Below are positions 40,103 through 42,635 of a stretch of 42,635 nucleotides of DNA, in pieces. The first letter of the stretch is position 1. Every line of letters starts with the position of its first letter. The DNA lies in the NCBI GenBank assembly GCA_023252215.1, contig JAHEXG010000007.1, positions 1-42,635 on the forward strand, in the 5' to 3' direction. The notes under the pieces were generated by a model. That model saw nothing but the letters and a program-made list of their open reading frames with translations. It searched no databases and had not been told where the DNA came from. Origin of the DNA: Candidatus Altarchaeales archaeon (lineage in GTDB: Archaea > Altiarchaeota > Altiarchaeia > IMC4 > QMZM01). The position numbers and the translations under genes were made by a program.

Positions 40103-42000
40103 TGTGTCCTCCTGAATAACAGAGCGTATTCGTGCATGTCTTCTCCGGATATTTTTTTCTGTTCGTAGCCCGATTCTTTGAATAGGTCTATCATCGGCCT
40201 GTTGTCCGAGAGGACTTCTGCCGTGAAACCCATGAGTCCTTTTCTTTTGCCTGCGTATGTCAGGTGTTTTAGCAGTTCGGTTCCCACTCCTTTGTGCTGG
40301 TATGCGTCTTTCACTACGAAGCCTATGTCTCCCATGTGCGTTTTCTGGTTAATATTATATTGGCCTATGCCTATAAGTTCTTCTTTTTCTTCATCCTCGG
40401 TTAAAGCAAGCAGGATCATCTGTTGGTCGTAGTCTATTACTGTGTAGGCCTGTAAACGGTCGTGCGGCATGTCTTTTCTTGCCGATGCGAATCTGCGGTA
40501 TATCGTGTCGTCTGTCAGTGAATAAAAGAATTCTTTGAGAAGGGATTCGTCGCTTATGCGTACCGGGCGTATCCTTATGCGCAGGCCGGACCGGGTTGTG
40601 CGGAATGTTTCAAGGTCTTCGGGGTAGGCGCCTTTTTTGCCTGGCATGTATGCCTGGTCGCAGTATATCAGGTTGAGCCTTTTTGCTTCGTCTATGAGCC
40701 ATCCGCGGAATCTGGGGTGAGCTATCCCTATCAGTTCCATCGCTCTTTCGCGGACGTTCTTTGCGTGCAGATAGGCTATGCCGTATTCTGTGACCACGTA
40801 GTGTACGTCTCCCCGGTTTAGCGTTACTCCTGCGCCTTCTGCAAGGAAGGGCGTGATCCTTGACGTTTTGCCGTTGTCTGCTGTTGATTCCATGACCAGT
40901 ATGGTTTTTCCGTTCTTTGCATGTACTGCGCCGCGCATAAAATTCGCCTGTCCGCCGATGCCTCCGTAAAAGGTCTTGCCCACTGATTCCTCCGTGGCCT
41001 GGCCTGTGAGGTCTATTCCGAGGGCGCTGTTTATGGCCGTCATGTTATCGTGCCGGGCTATTACAAGGGGGTTGTTTGTGTAGTCTATGGCTTTGAGTTC
41101 TATTTTTTTGTTGTCGTCTATGTATTTGTAGGTTTCTTTGCTTCCCATGCAGAATGATGCTATCGTCTTTTTGGGGTTCAGCGTCTTTTTGCTATTGTCG
41201 GCTGCGCCTTTTTTGATGAGGGATACCAGTCCGTCTGACAGTAGTTCAGTGTGTATGCCCAGGTTCTTCTTGCCCGCAAGGCCCATAATCGCGGAATTGA
41301 TCAGTCCTCCGTATCCGGCTTGGATGGTTTCGCCGTCGCGGACGAGCCTTGACAGATAGCCCCGTATCTTTTTTACGGCTTCTTTGTCCGCGGGCGCTTT
41401 GTATTCTAGAAGGGGCTCGTCATATGGTATCAGGTAGTCTACGTCTTTTATGTGTATGAATCCGTCGCCGTGCGTCCTGGGCATGTATCTGTTTATCTGG
41501 GCTATGATCAGAGGCGAGGTTTGCACTGCGGCCTTCACTATGTCTACGCTTACGCCGAGGCTCATGTATCCGTTCTTGTCCGGGGGCGCAAGCTGTATGA
41601 GTGAGACGTCAAGCGGGATAAGGCCTTTGTGGAACATGCCGGGAACGTCTGAAAGAGATACTGGGGTATAGTCTGCGAGGCCTTTGTTCACGGCGTCTCT
41701 GACGTTTTTTCCTATGAAAAAGGAGTTGTGCCTGAAATTGTCCCGTAATCTCTCGTCTGCGTATGGTACGTCTCCAAGCGCCCAGGTCTGGAATACTTCG
41801 GCGTCCCTGATGGCCGCAGGATCGGCCTTGACGTATTTGATGAGGGTTTTTAGCAGGTGCTGCGGCTGGCCGCATCCTGAGCCTATGAATATGCTGTCTC
41901 CCCGGTGGATGTGCCGGAACGCTGTTTCTTCTGGCGCGTATTTTTCCGGGTATTTTTTCCTGGCCTGTGCCGGGGCGGTTTCTTTGTCTGCGGCTGGCAT
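40099..42000 (-). CDS. Acetyl-CoA hydrolase/CoA-transferase fused to GNAT acetyltransferase
   Basis: The first 460 residues form a family-I CoA-transferase/acetyl-CoA hydrolase of the Cat1/4-hydroxybutyrate type. The catalytic Glu252 lies in GIHTELLSDG; GYGGLINS and GIGGQANFMRGA bind CoA. Residues about 470-633 form a GNAT acetyltransferase with the acetyl-CoA loop QHKGVGTELL. This fusion is known in other prokaryotes; the GNAT part may acetylate a lysine on metabolic enzymes, as Pat does, possibly the synthetase next door (inference). It is transcribed just before the synthetase (ATGA overlap). A GAGGTGA ribosome site precedes the ATG. Confidence 0.9.
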   Translation of the reverse strand: MPAADKETAPAQARKKYPEKYAPEETAFRHIHRGDSIFIGSGCGQPQHLLKTLIKYVKADPAAIRDAEVFQTWALGDVPYADERLRDNFRHNSFFIGKNVRDAVNKGLADYTPVSLSDVPGMFHKGLIPLDVSLIQLAPPDKNGYMSLGVSVDIVKAAVQTSPLIIAQINRYMPRTHGDGFIHIKDVDYLIPYDEPLLEYKAPADKEAVKKIRGYLSRLVRDGETIQAGYGGLINSAIMGLAGKKNLGIHTELLSDGLVSLIKKGAADNSKKTLNPKKTIASFCMGSKETYKYIDDNKKIELKAIDYTNNPLVIARHDNMTAINSALGIDLTGQATEESVGKTFYGGIGGQANFMRGAVHAKNGKTILVMESTADNGKTSRITPFLAEGAGVTLNRGDVHYVVTEYGIAYLHAKNVRERAMELIGIAHPRFRGWLIDEAKRLNLIYCDQAYMPGKKGAYPEDLETFRTTRSGLRIRIRPVRISDESLLKEFFYSLTDDTIYRRFASARKDMPHDRLQAYTVIDYDQQMILLALTEDEEKEELIGIGQYNINQKTHMGDIGFVVKDAYQHKGVGTELLKHLTYAGKRKGLMGFTAEVLSDNRPMIDLFKESGYEQKKISGEDMHEYALLFRRTQ

Positions 42001-42002
42001 CG

Positions 42003-42317
42003 TTATTTTTTCACCTCTCCTTTAAGCCATTCGAAGAAATCCTTGTTGGACGATGCCTGGATCTTGGCTATGCATGGGATCTTGTAGGGGTGTATCTTTT
42101 TTACTTCGTCCTCCAGTGATTTGGTTTTCTCGTCCAGGGTCTTTGCCAGCAGGACGTATTCGGACCCTTCCGTGATCTTTCCCTCCCAGCGGTACATGCT
42201 CTCTATTGGGAATATGTTTGCGGAGGCTATCAGCCGTTTTTCAAGCAGGTGCTTTGCTATCCTCCTTGCTTCTTTCTTTGACGGGTTGGTGATGTAGACG
42301 AAGAAAACGTCGCCCAT
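42003..42317 (-). CDS. cutA: CutA-type divalent cation tolerance protein
   Basis: This 104-residue protein is of the CutA1 family, trimeric ferredoxin-like proteins related in fold to PII. Recognisable are ARRIAKHLLEKRLIASANIFP, ESMYRWEGKI, EYVLLAKTL and HPYKIPCIAKI. The role is uncertain; copper tolerance and metabolite sensing have been proposed. Its stop lies two bases before the start of the CoA-transferase/GNAT gene, so it is probably co-transcribed. Confidence 0.93.
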   Translation of the reverse strand: MGDVFFVYITNPSKKEARRIAKHLLEKRLIASANIFPIESMYRWEGKITEGSEYVLLAKTLDEKTKSLEDEVKKIHPYKIPCIAKIQASSNKDFFEWLKGEVKK

Positions 42318-42357
42318 GATAGTTAGTACGAATAAAAGGTTAAAATCAAAAAAATAG

Positions 42358-42635
42358 TCAGAGGTATATCAGCAGCGCTATTGCCCCGTGCAGAAGGGCC
42401 AGGGTTATCGAAAGATATGCCATCCGGGTATGCCAGTTTAGAGGGAAGCGCCGGATTCCTCTCATAGTCAGAAATGCTATTGTGGCAGTTACAAAAAAAC
42501 AAAAAAAGGTAAAAACCCCTCCGTAGACTATCAGGGGTATCCCGAGTATTCTCTGGGTGACAAATGCGGCTATCTCGTTTACCATCTTGCGGGTTACTGG
42601 ACTCTCACCGTTCCTTTCATGGACGGGTGTATGCC
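42358..42635 (-). CDS. Small membrane protein, possibly heme-binding (start beyond window)
   Basis: The frame is open from the stop at 42358 to the window edge. The first ATG inside gives 75 residues, but the frame continues upstream with plausible residues (HERNGESPVTRKM), so the start may be outside. Two to three membrane helices are seen: LIVYGGVFTFFCFFVTATIAFL and MAYLSITLALLHGAIALLIYL. The second begins after WHTRM and carries a His in the middle, so two His lie about 16-17 residues apart, a spacing seen in membrane b-type heme proteins. No family is named with confidence. It is upstream of cutA on the same strand. Confidence 0.6.
   Translation of the reverse strand, partial: HTPVHERNGESPVTRKMVNEIAAFVTQRILGIPLIVYGGVFTFFCFFVTATIAFLTMRGIRRFPLNWHTRMAYLSITLALLHGAIALLIYL

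Noticed and set aside
1-42635. CRISPR arrays, rRNA, tRNA, transposase or phage genes.
   Set aside because: No regularly spaced direct repeats, no RNA gene cores and no recombinase families were seen on either strand.

Overview
The window looks archaeal. TATA-like boxes are centred about 25 bases ahead of start codons with little or no 5' leader, while genes inside operons use GGAGG-type ribosome sites and ATGA overlaps. It carries a fused ADP-forming acetyl-CoA synthetase, a DRTGG/BioD-like protein, a COG2108 radical SAM protein, TrpB/TrpA, an AbrB/PIN pair, MNT/HEPN pairs and a membrane complex of the energy-converting-hydrogenase-related (Ehr) type. The Cys-pair repeat lipoprotein and the very large secreted protease recall DPANN (Diapherotrites-like) or Altiarchaeota genomes, but the lineage cannot be fixed from this sequence. 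No rRNA, tRNA or CRISPR was seen.

Layout. 1-4847: amino-acid biosynthesis on the + strand (trpF end, trpB, trpA, an unknown gene, a LeuC/homoaconitase large subunit), split by an AbrB/PIN toxin-antitoxin pair. 4923-12653: two different MNT/HEPN pairs around two exported proteins, a lipoprotein with about 17 Cys-pair repeats and a 1507-residue protein joining an M4 metalloprotease to a papain-like protease; then a YbjQ protein. 12735-19342: a DNA-repair-type radical SAM protein with its DUF4130 partner, a two-helix membrane protein, an FG-GAP surface protein, a COG2108 radical SAM protein and an ArsB/NhaD-type transporter. 19538-26704: a six-gene Ehr-like operon (A, B, C, D, L, S). 26705-30340: a foreign-looking block. 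30478-35498: a second A-B-C-D membrane module with no L or S. 35529-42635: minus-strand genes for superoxide dismutase, AlkD-like repair, DRTGG/BioD-like protein, ADP-forming acetyl-CoA synthetase, CoA-transferase/GNAT fusion, CutA and a small membrane protein cut by the window edge.

Two points stand out. First, the block between the two Ehr modules looks like an integron-cassette cluster without an integrase (CALIN) in an archaeon: two attC-like sites of about 85 bases, same orientation, each with TAAC...GTTATAC ends, a stem with one bulged A at the same place and an inner hairpin. The first follows an AT-rich unknown gene that is itself bracketed by inverted repeats; the two sites enclose a restriction-modification system. 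Second, the Ehr large subunit has lost all four Ni-Fe cysteines and the small subunit all four proximal Fe-S cysteines, and the ion-pumping half is duplicated. This suggests a conformational or ion-translocating machine rather than a hydrogenase.

The minus-strand operon at the right fits acetate/acyl-CoA fermentation with substrate-level ATP formation; an Ehr-type ion pump or antiporter would be the membrane side of such a metabolism, although its coupling reaction is unknown.
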